Assembly: GCA_037721215.1 (NCBI GenBank)
Contig: JBBJNV010000001.1
Span: 1-64,000 of the forward strand
Reading direction: 5' to 3'
Length of the DNA: 64,000 bases
Origin: Gemmatimonadaceae bacterium
GTDB lineage: Bacteria > Gemmatimonadota > Gemmatimonadetes > Gemmatimonadales > Gemmatimonadaceae
Shown: positions 40,765-49,886 of the stretch, piece by piece
Layout of the letters: every line of letters starts with the position of its first letter
Numbering within the stretch: the first letter of the stretch is position 1
Notes under the pieces: generated by a model
Databases searched by the model: none
The model's input: the letters and a program-made list of their open reading frames with translations, nothing else
Told to the model about the DNA's origin: nothing
Position numbers and translations under genes: made by a program

Positions 40765-42720
40765 TTAGCGGCGCTGGAACTCGGCCGAGCCGAGTGCGAG
40801 GCCGATTATCTGGGCGATACCGGTGAGTTGAGGGACGCCGCCCCCGCGTGCCATCGGATTGACGCGCGCGCCACGCGGCACCTCATTCCTGAGCTTGCCG
40901 TTCTTTGCGCGGCGCGTCTTAGCGTCCATGGCGCTTCCGTTCATTTCATCGACGCCCGCTGGCTGGTCGTTTCCCATTGCGCTGGAGCCGCTTGACGTTG
41001 CCACGCCTTTTGCCAGCAACGGATTCTCGCCCGAGAGAAGAACCGCCCGCGTATCTGGAGATGCCGAACCATTGAGCAGCATCGCGACTACGGCATCGAC
41101 CTGCCGGGTTCGGGGCGCATCCCTCAGTGAATCCAGACCGGGAATTGCGTTCACACTTGCACCGGGAATGCGGTTGGCCGCTACTGTCATGCCGAAGTTG
41201 ATTCTATTTAGGATTGCACCGGTGTTCATCCACGACTCCCCGGTTTCCGGATAACCGTTTGGTGCCTGGTGTCCGTAGATCGGCTGTCCGAGGTAAGCCA
41301 CCGCCTGCGCGGTGCGCGGGGTTGCGTCGGGCTGCGCGTTCAACGCGCGCATTGCGCTCACCACTACTTCGAACGGCGATTTCACCTTGCTGCGGAATGC
41401 CTGCTGCGCAAAGAACTCGTTCGAGGTGATGATGGTGCGAACTACTTCGCGAATGTCGCCATCCGTGCGGAGGAACACTGCTGCTGCCTGGTCGACGATT
41501 GCCTTTGGCGGATTGTCGGAGATGAACCGGCGCGCGAGCTTCGTCGCGATGTGACGCGCGGTAGCGGGGTGGCGTGCGACGATGTCGAGCACGTCCTCGC
41601 CGTCCTGAATTCCGCGTCCGCTCGCAAGCTTGCGGCCGAGCACGATCTTTTCTCCAGCGTCGTGCATTTCCGGGCGGAACACAAACCCGCCGCCAGTTTG
41701 CGGCGGCTTTATCGTCCAGCCGGTGAGTGCGCGAGCGACGTTGATCACATCCTGCTGCGTGTACCCGCCATCGACGCCGAGCGTGTGCAGCTCCATCAGT
41801 TCACGACCGTAGTTCTCGTTGAGTCCGCCGTTGCGGCGCTGTTTGATGCGCTGCTGCAGTTCGGTCTGCCCGCGCGCTGCGTTACGTTTCGCCTGTCCAC
41901 GGCGCTTCGCTGTCGCATCGGCACCATTCAACTTTCCGCCGCGGGCCATGCTTGCGAGACGCGGACGACTGCTGTCCGCCATGCTGCGGGCGTTGTCAAG
42001 ATAGAACAGCATTGCCGGACTCTTCGCCACCGCTCCAAGCAGGTCACGGAATTTACCCAGTGAGTTGGGGCGAATCACTTCGCTTTCATACGTTGCAGCG
42101 TAGAACGGACCAGCTGGGCCCTTCATGGCGAAGATGTTGAAATGATTGAGCCAGAAGTCGGTCATCACTTCTTCGAGCTGGCGGTTGCTGGATACCGCTC
42201 TGGCGACACGAGCCGACTGGAGCTGACCGGCCACCGCACGCCGGCTGGTGCCCATGCTGCGCATTGCGATACTGTCGTCGCGGGAGATCCCCGCTGTGTT
42301 ATCTCCCGCCTCCCGCTTGAACACGCGACGCTCACGCTGCGCGGATGCGTATTGCACGAGCAACCCGCTCTGGTCCTGATTCAGGATGCTGTAACTCGCT
42401 ATGAACCGGTCGAGCGAGGCGTTATCGATCCGCTCCGGGTGGAGCTGCTGGTCGATCCACGTGTCCAGGCCGATGGCGCGCACTTTCGTGACATCGCCTG
42501 GCCGGGCACCGAACGTCAGCCGGTTGAGGGCGTGAATGACCTGTTGGTCGGCAGCGAGCTCGCGATGGTCGAGGCGTGCTGAACTCGCGTTGACCCTTGG
42601 CACAGACGCTCTTGTTTGGGCATCCGCCGTCACTGCCACAATCGAGGCGCAGCCCAGAAAGAGCGCGCCATTGATGAACGTATCGATCATTCGCATCGTA
42701 ATCCCAGTCGTGTGTTTCAT
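40765..42720 (-). CDS. DUF1800 protein, secreted
   Basis: A 651-residue protein with an N-terminal hydrophobic signal (FINGALFLGCASIVAVTADA). The family pattern is clear: AADQQVIHALNRLTFGARPGDV, EVMTDFWLNHFNIFA, NYGRELMELHTLGVDGGYTQQDVINVARALTGW and the C-terminal QPIYGHQAPNGYPETGESWMN. It is encoded directly upstream of DUF1501 on the same strand, forming the usual pair. Ala/Gly/Arg-rich inserts near 260-290 and 580-620 lengthen it. Function unknown. Confidence 0.92.
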   Translation of the reverse strand: MKHTTGITMRMIDTFINGALFLGCASIVAVTADAQTRASVPRVNASSARLDHRELAADQQVIHALNRLTFGARPGDVTKVRAIGLDTWIDQQLHPERIDNASLDRFIASYSILNQDQSGLLVQYASAQRERRVFKREAGDNTAGISRDDSIAMRSMGTSRRAVAGQLQSARVARAVSSNRQLEEVMTDFWLNHFNIFAMKGPAGPFYAATYESEVIRPNSLGKFRDLLGAVAKSPAMLFYLDNARSMADSSRPRLASMARGGKLNGADATAKRRGQAKRNAARGQTELQQRIKQRRNGGLNENYGRELMELHTLGVDGGYTQQDVINVARALTGWTIKPPQTGGGFVFRPEMHDAGEKIVLGRKLASGRGIQDGEDVLDIVARHPATARHIATKLARRFISDNPPKAIVDQAAAVFLRTDGDIREVVRTIITSNEFFAQQAFRSKVKSPFEVVVSAMRALNAQPDATPRTAQAVAYLGQPIYGHQAPNGYPETGESWMNTGAILNRINFGMTVAANRIPGASVNAIPGLDSLRDAPRTRQVDAVVAMLLNGSASPDTRAVLLSGENPLLAKGVATSSGSSAMGNDQPAGVDEMNGSAMDAKTRRAKNGKLRNEVPRGARVNPMARGGGVPQLTGIAQIIGLALGSAEFQRR

Positions 42721-42758
42721 GACTGGGAGACGCGCCGCCGCACTCCCTCGTTAATGCG

Positions 42759-43565
42759 TTACTCCAGTTCCTCCAGATATTTGCGCAGATCGGTTTTCGG
42801 TTTCGGGTATGCGAGATCCAGCCCCTCGAGCGTCTCCACCAGCCGCTTCGCGATGAGATAATTGCGCGCCTTGTTCTTGTCGCCGGGCACCACGTACCAT
42901 GGCGCCCACTCGGTGCTGCACTTTGTCAGGGCATCAGCGTACGCATCCGTGTAGTTGTCCCACAGCTTCCGTTCTTCAAGATCGTTGGCGTTGAACTTCC
43001 AATTCTTGGTTTCGTCTTCGACACGGTCGATCAACCGCTCCTTCTGCTCATCACTGGAGACGTGCAGAAAAAACTTGAGGATTACGACCCCGTTCTCGGA
43101 CAGCATTCGCTCGAAGTTGTTGATCTGATCGAATCGCTTCGACCAGACATCTTCCGGCACGAATTCCCGTACGCGAACTACGAGCACATCCTCGTAATGC
43201 GAGCGATTGAAAATCCCCATCATGCCTTTTTCCGGCACGGCATTGTGGATGCGCCACAGGTAATCGTGCGCAAGCTCGATGGGGCTCGGCGCCTTGAAGC
43301 TCGTGACCCGCACACCGGCGGGATTGCAGGCGCCGATGACAGTGCGGACAACTCCATCCTTGCCGGATGCGTCGCGGCCTTGGAGCACAATCAGCAGTGA
43401 CCGCCGGCCGTCAGCGTAGAAGATCTGCTGCAGCTCGCCCAGACGCTCCAGCGTTTTATCGAGCTCGGCTTCAATCTCGTCGCCTTTTGGGAGCTTCTTC
43501 GGAGGCGAGGCGTCCTTATCAGAGAGCGCGAGCTTGTCGGAGGATTTTACGGGCTGGAGGAGCAT
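42759..43565 (-). CDS. ppk2: Polyphosphate kinase 2 family
   Basis: A 268-residue PPK2. Walker A is LQGRDASGKDG (61-71), with the conserved IFNRSHYEDVLVVRV lid and Walker B region (118-132), then INNFERML and FFLHVSSDEQKERLIDR. It transfers phosphate between polyphosphate and AMP, ADP or NDPs in the cytoplasm. The single-domain length fits classes I or III. MLLQPVKSSDK (43565) is preferred over the TTG 12 codons upstream. A family 2 repeat begins 38 bases upstream of this start. Confidence 0.92.
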   Translation of the reverse strand: MLLQPVKSSDKLALSDKDASPPKKLPKGDEIEAELDKTLERLGELQQIFYADGRRSLLIVLQGRDASGKDGVVRTVIGACNPAGVRVTSFKAPSPIELAHDYLWRIHNAVPEKGMMGIFNRSHYEDVLVVRVREFVPEDVWSKRFDQINNFERMLSENGVVILKFFLHVSSDEQKERLIDRVEDETKNWKFNANDLEERKLWDNYTDAYADALTKCSTEWAPWYVVPGDKNKARNYLIAKRLVETLEGLDLAYPKPKTDLRKYLEELE

Positions 43566-43603
43566 AGCGGCATTGATGGAGGTGGAAGGACTAAACAACA
43601 ATA

Positions 43604-43696
43604 GTTTTCAGGTGGCCTGGTAGCCTGGTGGCAGCTGTCTGTCTCAGTTGCGCCGTTTGCGGGAAGCTGAACCCTGGCCTCAGGCCGCCTGAAAAC
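43604..43696. repeat. Family 2 inverted-repeat element, short copy
   Basis: Begins GTTTTCAGGTGGCCTGG and ends CAGGCCGCCTGAAAAC, matching the ends of the 383-bp element at 58728. The internal part is only about 50 bases and has no gene. It lies between the ppk2 promoter and the end of an acetyltransferase gene. Confidence 0.85.
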
Positions 43697-43724
43697 CCAT
43701 CGTAGTTCCTGTGTTCCTGATGTT

Positions 43725-44273
43725 TCAAAACGTCAGGTTCCGCCGCGACATAATGAGATCGACGCCGTCCCTGTAGTAGTCCTCGATCCTCGCCTCCTCG
43801 AAAAACAGGTTGGAATTAAGAAACGCGCGGTACCTCGAGAGATATGCATCTTTCGGGATCTCAGCGATGATCATCCGCGTCGACACCGTCCTGAAATCCT
43901 GGATCGCACCCCGCAGTATCGCGGTTCCTGCTCCGGCCCGCCGCGATCGGCTGCCGACGAGGACGCCGTGCAGCATTCCAGTGCCGACCGTGCCGGCCAC
44001 ATCTCCGTACACCGCAAACCCGATTATCTCACTGTCCCGCTCACCGACTACTGCGCGGTACTCGAACCCGTTGTCGGTGCGAACCGCGCTACCGAGCAAT
44101 TCCGGGATGCGGCCCACCCATTCATTCTTCTTCGACTCGTCGTCCACCAGGGCGAGCGCGGCGCCGAGATCGCTCACCAGCGCCGCGCGGACAATCAGAC
44201 GCGACGTAGTCTCAAGACGCGACGTGCTCTCACTCACGTGCACGGACTCCGGGGATGCGGCGCGAGAATTCAT
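43725..44273 (-). CDS. GNAT-type acetyltransferase
   Basis: A 182-residue protein. After about 30 Ser/Thr-rich residues, LIVRAALVSDLGAALALVDDESKKNEW starts the GNAT fold. EIIGFAVYGDVAG and MLHGVLVGSRSRRAGAGTAILRGAI supply strand 4 and the acetyl-CoA-binding R/S-x-x-G-x-G turn, and FLNSNLFFEEARIEDYYRDGVDLIMSRR ends it. It follows lpd by 4 nt on the same strand, so it is co-transcribed with the 2-oxo-acid dehydrogenase genes. Substrate unknown; protein or amine acetylation linked to CoA metabolism would fit. Confidence 0.82.
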   Translation of the reverse strand: MNSRAASPESVHVSESTSRLETTSRLIVRAALVSDLGAALALVDDESKKNEWVGRIPELLGSAVRTDNGFEYRAVVGERDSEIIGFAVYGDVAGTVGTGMLHGVLVGSRSRRAGAGTAILRGAIQDFRTVSTRMIIAEIPKDAYLSRYRAFLNSNLFFEEARIEDYYRDGVDLIMSRRNLTF

Positions 44274-44277
44274 GCAC

Positions 44278-45684
44278 CTACATATGTATTGCGCGCCCGA
44301 GCACTGCAAGCGCCGCTTCCTTCACGACCTCGGAAAGTGTCGGGTGAGAGTGAACCGTGATCCCGATATCCTCGGACGAGCCACGGTACTCGAACGCGAG
44401 CACCACTTCCTGAAGCAGGTCCGATGCATTCGCCCCGATGATGTGACAGCCGAGCAGCTCGTCGGTCTTCGCGTCGGCAATGAACTTCACGAAGCCGTTC
44501 GTCTCTGCCATTGTGCGTGCGCGGCCGTTTGCCGAGAACGGAAACTTTCCCGTCTTGTACTCACGCCCGGACTCTTTCACCTCATACTCGGCCAGCCCGA
44601 CAGTTGCGATCTCGGGCCAGGTGTAAACCACCGACGGCATCGACCGATAATCCATGTGCACCTTGTGACCCGCTATCACCTCGGCAGCAATGACTCCTTC
44701 CTCTTCAGCCTTGTGCGCCAGGAGCTTGCCGCCAACCGCATCTCCAATCGCAAACACGTTTGGAAGATTGGTTCGCATCTCCGCGTCGGCTGTGATCTCG
44801 CCACGCTTGCCGAGAGCGAGGCCAAGACCGGCCGCATCGATGCCGTTAAGCGATGGCTTCCGGCCAACTGAAACGAGCACGTAGTCCGCCTCGAGAGTTT
44901 CCGCGTTGCCATCCTTCTCGATGTCGACGAGTACCCGGTCGCCATCGCGCCGCCCGCTGGTGACCTTTGTGCCCACACGAATATCGAGTCCCTGCTTGCG
45001 GAAAAGTTTGTCAGCTTCGGTAATGATTTCTGCATCGTTGCCGGGCAGAATAGTCGGCGCAAGCTCGACGACAGTGACCTTGGCACCAAGCCGCCGCCAT
45101 ACCGATCCAAGCTCGAGACCGATGACGCCGCCGCCGATGACAATGAGGTGACGCGGAACTTCATGAATCGCTATTGCGCCGGTGTTCGAAAGAACGCGGT
45201 CTTCGTCGAAGTTCAAAAAAGGCAATTCGATGGGCACCGAACCGGTGGCGATGATGATGTGCTTAGCCTGGTAACTACTCGTCGAGCCGTCGGCGGCCGA
45301 GACGTCGACGATATTCCCCACCTTGAGCGTACCGCGCCCTTTCGCCCACTCAATCTTGTTCTTTCTGAAGAGAAACTCGATGCCTTTCGTGTTCTGGGCG
45401 ACGACTGAGTCTTTTCTCTTCAGCATCATGCCGAGATCCACCGACACACCCTCGAGCCGGACTCCGTGCTCGCCTGCGTGCAGCCTCGCGAACTCGTAGT
45501 GCTCGGATGAAGTAAGCAGCGCCTTCGATGGAATGCACCCAACGTTCACGCATGTGCCGCCGAGCGTCTTGTCCATCTCGACGCAGACGGTGTTGAGGCC
45601 GAGCTGGGCGGCGCGAATGGCTGCGACGTAGCCGCCTGGTCCGCCGCCGATGATGACGACGTCCGCGGTTTTGATTTCGCTCAT
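44278..45684 (-). CDS. lpdA: Dihydrolipoyl dehydrogenase (E3)
   Basis: A 468-residue flavoprotein disulfide reductase. The FAD site is VVIIGGGPGGYVAAIRAA and the redox pair is Cys45/Cys50 in GGTCVNVGCIPSKALL. The NAD site is HLIVIGGGVIGLELGSVW. NVFAIGDAVGG and the catalytic HSHPTLSEVVKEAA close it. It reoxidises lipoyl groups of 2-oxo-acid dehydrogenase and glycine cleavage complexes. The gene starts 7 nt after odhB. No E1 gene is in the operon. Confidence 0.97.
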   Translation of the reverse strand: MSEIKTADVVIIGGGPGGYVAAIRAAQLGLNTVCVEMDKTLGGTCVNVGCIPSKALLTSSEHYEFARLHAGEHGVRLEGVSVDLGMMLKRKDSVVAQNTKGIEFLFRKNKIEWAKGRGTLKVGNIVDVSAADGSTSSYQAKHIIIATGSVPIELPFLNFDEDRVLSNTGAIAIHEVPRHLIVIGGGVIGLELGSVWRRLGAKVTVVELAPTILPGNDAEIITEADKLFRKQGLDIRVGTKVTSGRRDGDRVLVDIEKDGNAETLEADYVLVSVGRKPSLNGIDAAGLGLALGKRGEITADAEMRTNLPNVFAIGDAVGGKLLAHKAEEEGVIAAEVIAGHKVHMDYRSMPSVVYTWPEIATVGLAEYEVKESGREYKTGKFPFSANGRARTMAETNGFVKFIADAKTDELLGCHIIGANASDLLQEVVLAFEYRGSSEDIGITVHSHPTLSEVVKEAALAVLGRAIHM

Positions 45685-45691
45685 CGGTCCG

Positions 45692-47068
45692 TCAGGCGAT
45701 CAGCATCATCGCAGGATCTTCGAGCAGCTCCTTGACCCTGACGAGGAACAGCACCGCGTGTTGTCCCTCGACGATGCGGTGATCGTATGACAGTGCGATG
45801 TACATCATCGGGCGGATCTCGACTTTTCCGTCGATGGCAACCGGACGGTCTTGCGTTTTATGAAGCCCGAGAATTGCGACCTGAGGATAGTTGATGATCG
45901 GCGTAGAAACGAGCGAGCCGAACACTCCGCCGTTGGTGATCGTGAACGTTCCGCCAGTGAGGTCGTCCATGCCGAGTTTGCCGTCGCGTGCGCGCTTTGC
46001 GACGGATGCGATGTCGCGGCTGATCTCGATCATTCCTTTTCGGTGCGCGTCCTTGACGTTCGGGACGACAAGGCCGGCATCGGAAGCGACGGCGATCCCC
46101 ATGTTCACATAGTGCTTGTAGATGATCGAATCGCCGTCGACCTGTGAGTTGATCACCGGGTAGGTCTCGAGCGCCATGCACGCCGCTTTCACGAAGAAGG
46201 GCATCAGGGTGAGTTTCACTCCCTGCTCTTTCTCGACTCGTTCCTTCATCCGTTCGCGGAGCGTGTTCACCAACGACATGTCGACTTCGTTGAACGTCGT
46301 GAGATGCGCGGTGTTGTGCTGTGATTGAAGCAGGTTTTCCGCGATCCGCTTGCGGCGGGTGGTCATTATCTCGCGGGTTTCGCGCTCTTCAGTCGGTGCG
46401 GGCGTCGCTGGTCGAATTGGTGAAGAAGCTGGGGCAGAAGCTGGGGCAGAAGCTGGGGCAGGGTTCGCCGGGGCTGATCCTGTTGCGAGGTGCTCCACGA
46501 CATCGGGCTTGCTGACCACTCCACCTCGTCCAGTACCCGCAACCCCTGCGACGTCGAGGCCAGCTTCGGCGGCGATCTTTCGTGCTGCCGGCGACGACTT
46601 TACGTCTGCAGCCGGTGCCGAGGGTGCAGCTTGTGCGGAGGAAACCGAGGGTGCAGCCGGTGCCGCTGTGGGACCCGCGCCCGCGGTCGCATCGCCCGTC
46701 GCACCGACGCTGGTCGGACTATCGGTCTTCGGACTATCGGTCTTCGGACTGTCGGTGGTCGGAGTGTCGGTAGTCGGACCGTCGGTCGCCTGAGCCCCGG
46801 TCGCCTGAGCCCCGGACGCCGCCGCCGCTGCTCCCGTCTCGTCGATCTCACCGAGCGCGTCGTCGACCTTCACGACTTCACCCTGGGCAACGGCCTGAGA
46901 GACGAGAACACCGCCCCGCGGAGCAGGAACTTCTACGGTGATCTTGTCCGTCTCGAGCTCGACGATGGTGTCGCCGGCCGCCACCGTTTCGCCGGGCTTG
47001 CGAACCCACCGCGACACCGTGGCTTCGACGATTGATTCACCAAGAGGCGGGACCTTTATGGATAGCAT
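45692..47068 (-). CDS. odhB: 2-oxoglutarate dehydrogenase E2 (dihydrolipoyl succinyltransferase)
   Basis: A 458-residue E2. The lipoyl domain (residues 1-77) has ELETDKITVEVPAP with the lipoyl-lysine. A Thr/Asp/Pro-rich linker of tandem repeats follows, then the peripheral-subunit-binding domain SSPAARKIAAEAGLDVAGVAGTGRGG, a second Ala/Pro linker, and the catalytic core ending in LSYDHRIVEGQHAVLFL. The active-site H-x-x-x-D-G reads H-R-I-V-E-G, with Glu for Asp. MLSIKVPPLGES starts the lipoyl domain, so an upstream frame to 47179 is excluded. Substrate is inferred from similarity to succinyltransferases. Confidence 0.92.
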   Translation of the reverse strand: MLSIKVPPLGESIVEATVSRWVRKPGETVAAGDTIVELETDKITVEVPAPRGGVLVSQAVAQGEVVKVDDALGEIDETGAAAAASGAQATGAQATDGPTTDTPTTDSPKTDSPKTDSPTSVGATGDATAGAGPTAAPAAPSVSSAQAAPSAPAADVKSSPAARKIAAEAGLDVAGVAGTGRGGVVSKPDVVEHLATGSAPANPAPASAPASAPASSPIRPATPAPTEERETREIMTTRRKRIAENLLQSQHNTAHLTTFNEVDMSLVNTLRERMKERVEKEQGVKLTLMPFFVKAACMALETYPVINSQVDGDSIIYKHYVNMGIAVASDAGLVVPNVKDAHRKGMIEISRDIASVAKRARDGKLGMDDLTGGTFTITNGGVFGSLVSTPIINYPQVAILGLHKTQDRPVAIDGKVEIRPMMYIALSYDHRIVEGQHAVLFLVRVKELLEDPAMMLIA

Positions 47069-47169
47069 TACTTTCAGGGCGGAGTTTTCTTCGGGCTGGC
47101 CCGATATCTTCCTGCTCGCACGGGGCTTTGCGTCCGCTGCGACCCTCAATATAACGCTCGAGGTTTTCG

Positions 47170-48222
47170 TTGCGAGCACTCACCATCTCCGCGCACGGCG
47201 GAGTCGAAAAGCTCGAGTACCGCACCGATCTTCCGGTGCCGGAACCGCCACCGGGGCACGTCCGCGTCCGCATCGCGGCGGCGGCTCTCAACCACCTCGA
47301 CTTATTTGCACTCGGCGGACTGCCGGGCGTGACGACCAAACCACCGTGGATCATGGGAGCGGACGGGACCGGGATCGTCGATGCGATTGGTGCCAGCGAT
47401 GCGATATTCCGCGACGCCCCACCCGCGCTCGGCGCACGCGTCGTAATCAATCCCGGAATCAGCGACCGGACGTGCAACTACTGCCTCGCCGGCGAGCAGT
47501 CACTTTGCGTCAGGTTCGGCCTCCTCGGTGAACATCATCCGGGAACGCTGGCCGATTACATAGTGGTGCCGAGCGATAACGTGAGACAAATCCCGGACGA
47601 TGTGCCGTTTACGCAGGCGGCTGGCTTTACGCTTGCGACACTTACCGCGTGGCGAATGATCGTCACCCGCGCGAATGTAATCGCCGGCGACAACGTACTG
47701 ATCTGGGGAATCGGCGGAGGCGTGGCGCAGGCGGCAATGCAGATCGCAAAGAATCGCGGCGCGACGGTGTGGGTGACCTCCGGCAACGATGCAAAACTCG
47801 ACCGCGCGCGCGAACTCGGCGCCGACGAAACGCTCAACCACCGCACCACCGACATTGCGAAAGAGATTCGCGCCCGTACCGGTAAACGCGGTGTGAACGT
47901 CGTCATCGACAGCGTTGGCCAGGCGACATGGAGCCAGTCCCTCGGCGCGCTCGGAAAAGCGGGACGGCTGGTGACGTGCGGCGGCACGTCGGGGGCGATT
48001 GTCGAGACCGATGTCCGGCGATTGTTCTGGAATCAGTGGTCGATAATGGGCTCGACGATGGGCAACGACTCGGAGTTTGACGCGATCGTAAGCGAACTTC
48101 GCGAGGGCCGGCTGCTGCCCATAATCGATTCGGTTTTCGATCTCGAACACGGGCGGGATGCGTTCCAGAGAATGCAATCGGGCGAGCAGTTCGGCAAAAT
48201 CGTCGTGCGTGTTTCGCCATGA
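47170..48222 (+). CDS. Zinc-type alcohol dehydrogenase/quinone oxidoreductase-like
   Basis: A 350-residue medium-chain dehydrogenase. MRALTISAHGGVEKLEYRTDLPVPEPPPGHVRVRIAAAALNHLDL is the GroES-like start. GADGTGIVDAIG and a structural-zinc-like CNYCLAGEQSLC segment follow. The Rossmann site is VLIWGIGGGVAQAAMQIAK. TTG 47170 is the start, 101 nt from the divergent odhB. It reduces or oxidises alcohols, aldehydes or quinones with NAD(P)H; the substrate is not readable. It overlaps the next gene as ATGA. Confidence 0.9.
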   Translation: MRALTISAHGGVEKLEYRTDLPVPEPPPGHVRVRIAAAALNHLDLFALGGLPGVTTKPPWIMGADGTGIVDAIGASDAIFRDAPPALGARVVINPGISDRTCNYCLAGEQSLCVRFGLLGEHHPGTLADYIVVPSDNVRQIPDDVPFTQAAGFTLATLTAWRMIVTRANVIAGDNVLIWGIGGGVAQAAMQIAKNRGATVWVTSGNDAKLDRARELGADETLNHRTTDIAKEIRARTGKRGVNVVIDSVGQATWSQSLGALGKAGRLVTCGGTSGAIVETDVRRLFWNQWSIMGSTMGNDSEFDAIVSELREGRLLPIIDSVFDLEHGRDAFQRMQSGEQFGKIVVRVSP

Positions 48223-48443
48223 CAGAGAACGCGCAATTCACGCCCGAAGAGCTCAAGGCAATTCGCGAAATGTTTCTGACTGGCCTGATGCCGGATTGCC
48301 CCCGCTGTCACGTGCACCTGACGCAGCGGCCGATCGGCGGCGGTTCCTTCGGGCTCGGCTATGCACGGAAAAGGGATTGGCTGATCTGTCCCGGTTGTCA
48401 CCGCAGCGCCATCTACGATATCCGGCGCGGCACCCGTAACTGA
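48219..48443 (+). CDS. Small zinc-ribbon protein
   Basis: A 74-residue protein with CPRC (residues 27-30) and CPGC (57-60), a probable four-Cys zinc ribbon. The N-terminal helix is FTPEELKAIREMFLTGLM. ATGA coupling to the dehydrogenase gene suggests a shared transcript, but there is no evident functional link. No family recognised. Confidence 0.75.
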   Translation: MTENAQFTPEELKAIREMFLTGLMPDCPRCHVHLTQRPIGGGSFGLGYARKRDWLICPGCHRSAIYDIRRGTRN

Positions 48444-48445
48444 GA

Positions 48446-48562
48446 CGAGCCAACCACGCGAACCGAACGAGCGGGCACCCCAACCAGACGAATGAGCACC
48501 CGCATCAGCCCAGCGAGCACGCGAACAAGACGAGCAAGCACCCGAACCAGATGAGCGAAGAA
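48446..48562. repeat. Degenerate tandem repeat, non-coding
   Basis: Variants of GACGAGCAAGCACCCGAACCA recur about four to five times with an irregular period of roughly 25-30 nt. The tract fills the gap between the zinc-ribbon and membrane-protein genes. It has no conserved frame. Confidence 0.5.
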
Positions 48563-48621
48563 CGCGTCGCCGTGCTAATGTTGGAGCAGTTTTTACCCGC
48601 AATTCACTCAAGAGTCCACAA

Positions 48622-49395
48622 GTGGGCGACAACACCAATCTGAGCTTCTCCGAACGTCTTCAGGAGAGCTTCTCGCAGCTTTACCAGTACGTGCCGGCCC
48701 TGTTCGGCGCGCTCGTCATTCTTTTCGCCGGCTATCTCCTTGCGCGGCTGTTCGAGAAGGGCACTGAAAAAGTCCTGAGGCGCATCCGCTTCAATCAGCT
48801 CCTTGAACGCGGCGGAGTGATGGACGCCGTCGAGCGGGCGGGCTCGCATGTGAATCCCACGCGAATCGGTTCGAACCTCGTGTTCTGGTTCATCATGTTC
48901 ACCGTGATGCTGCTCGCCGCCAACGCGCTCGGCCTGCAGTCGCTCGCGAATGTATTCAGCGAGCTGGTGAGCTACATCCCGAGCGTCATCGCCGCCATCG
49001 TCATCATCATCGTCGGCATCGTGCTCGGCGGCTTTGTCGGCGGGCTGATCATGGCGAGCGCCGGTGGCCTGCATGGCGGGCCGACACTGTCCCGCGTCGG
49101 CAAAGGCGGTGTGATTGTGCTCGCGGTCTTCATGGCGCTCCAGGAGCTGGGCGTCGCAAGCGAGATCGTCACGACGGCGTTCGCAATACTCTTCGGAGCA
49201 GTCGCGCTGGCCCTGGCTCTGTCGTTCGGGCTTGGGAACCGTGACCTCGCCGGCGAGGTCACGCGCGAGTGGTACAAGCGTTACCGTGCGGAGAGCGACG
49301 CAATCGACAAGGATAACGCGCAGCTGGAACTGGATGATGAGGTCGAAGCGGCCGGGTATCGAAGCGCGACACCGGATCGTGATAAAGCGACATGA
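48622..49395 (+). CDS. Mechanosensitive-channel-like membrane protein
   Basis: A 257-residue protein with a first helix at 22-42 (YVPALFGALVILFAGYLLARLF), further helices at 90-110, 115-140 (YIPSVIAAIVIIIVGIVLGGFVGG) and 160-200. ALALALSFGLGNRDLAGEV resembles the end of the pore helix in MscS and in the conserved TM-helix (CmpX-like) family. The beta domain of true MscS is absent, and an acidic tail (DKDNAQLELDDEVEA) follows. GTG 48622 is the start. It probably forms a small channel or a stress-linked membrane protein. Confidence 0.78.
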   Translation: MGDNTNLSFSERLQESFSQLYQYVPALFGALVILFAGYLLARLFEKGTEKVLRRIRFNQLLERGGVMDAVERAGSHVNPTRIGSNLVFWFIMFTVMLLAANALGLQSLANVFSELVSYIPSVIAAIVIIIVGIVLGGFVGGLIMASAGGLHGGPTLSRVGKGGVIVLAVFMALQELGVASEIVTTAFAILFGAVALALALSFGLGNRDLAGEVTREWYKRYRAESDAIDKDNAQLELDDEVEAAGYRSATPDRDKAT

Positions 49396-49446
49396 TGACG
49401 GTGCGGTGAACGCCTGAAAAGAACACGATATGATTTTGTGCCGGGA

Positions 49447-49881
49447 TCAGACCCACGGCGCTGCGTACTCAAAGGTTACGAACTTTCGCACGATCCTGAA
49501 GTCGTCGATGTTCCAGGTGAGGAGAGTGTGCCCTGCCTCTCGACATGAAACGGCCAGCAGTACGTCATTGAAGAACCCTTTCTGCGCGACTTTGTCGCCG
49601 TAACCGCCACTGCGCAGGATTGCTCCGCAGATTTCGCCCGCCTGCATCCACGCCATGAAAGACGGGACAGAGATCCGCTTCCGCGCCTCAAACGGCGCGA
49701 TGATTCGCTTCCTGAGCTCTGCCGACTTTCGCCGCGTCGAGGCTCCAACGGCGACCTCGTGGGCCACGACCGCGCTCAACATGGTTCGCGGCAAATGCTT
49801 CGCGTAAAACATCGCGAGCGCTTCGGAATCGACAGCATTCCGAAACGCCCGGATGTAAATGTTGGTATCGAGGAGGTACAC
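49447..49881 (-). CDS. vapC: VapC-like PIN toxin
   Basis: A 144-residue PIN protein: MYLLDTNIYIRAFRN gives the first Asp, LSAVVAHEVAVGA the Glu, and FFNDVLLAVSCREAGHTLLTWNIDDFRIV the C-terminal acidic residues. It follows the antitoxin by 5 nt. Typical size. Target RNA is unknown. Confidence 0.9.
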   Translation of the reverse strand: MYLLDTNIYIRAFRNAVDSEALAMFYAKHLPRTMLSAVVAHEVAVGASTRRKSAELRKRIIAPFEARKRISVPSFMAWMQAGEICGAILRSGGYGDKVAQKGFFNDVLLAVSCREAGHTLLTWNIDDFRIVRKFVTFEYAAPWV

Positions 49882-49886
49882 GCAGA

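Noticed and set aside
41269-42063. 264-codon plus frame opposite DUF1800
   Set aside because: Shadow frame; the opposite strand encodes a full DUF1800 pattern.
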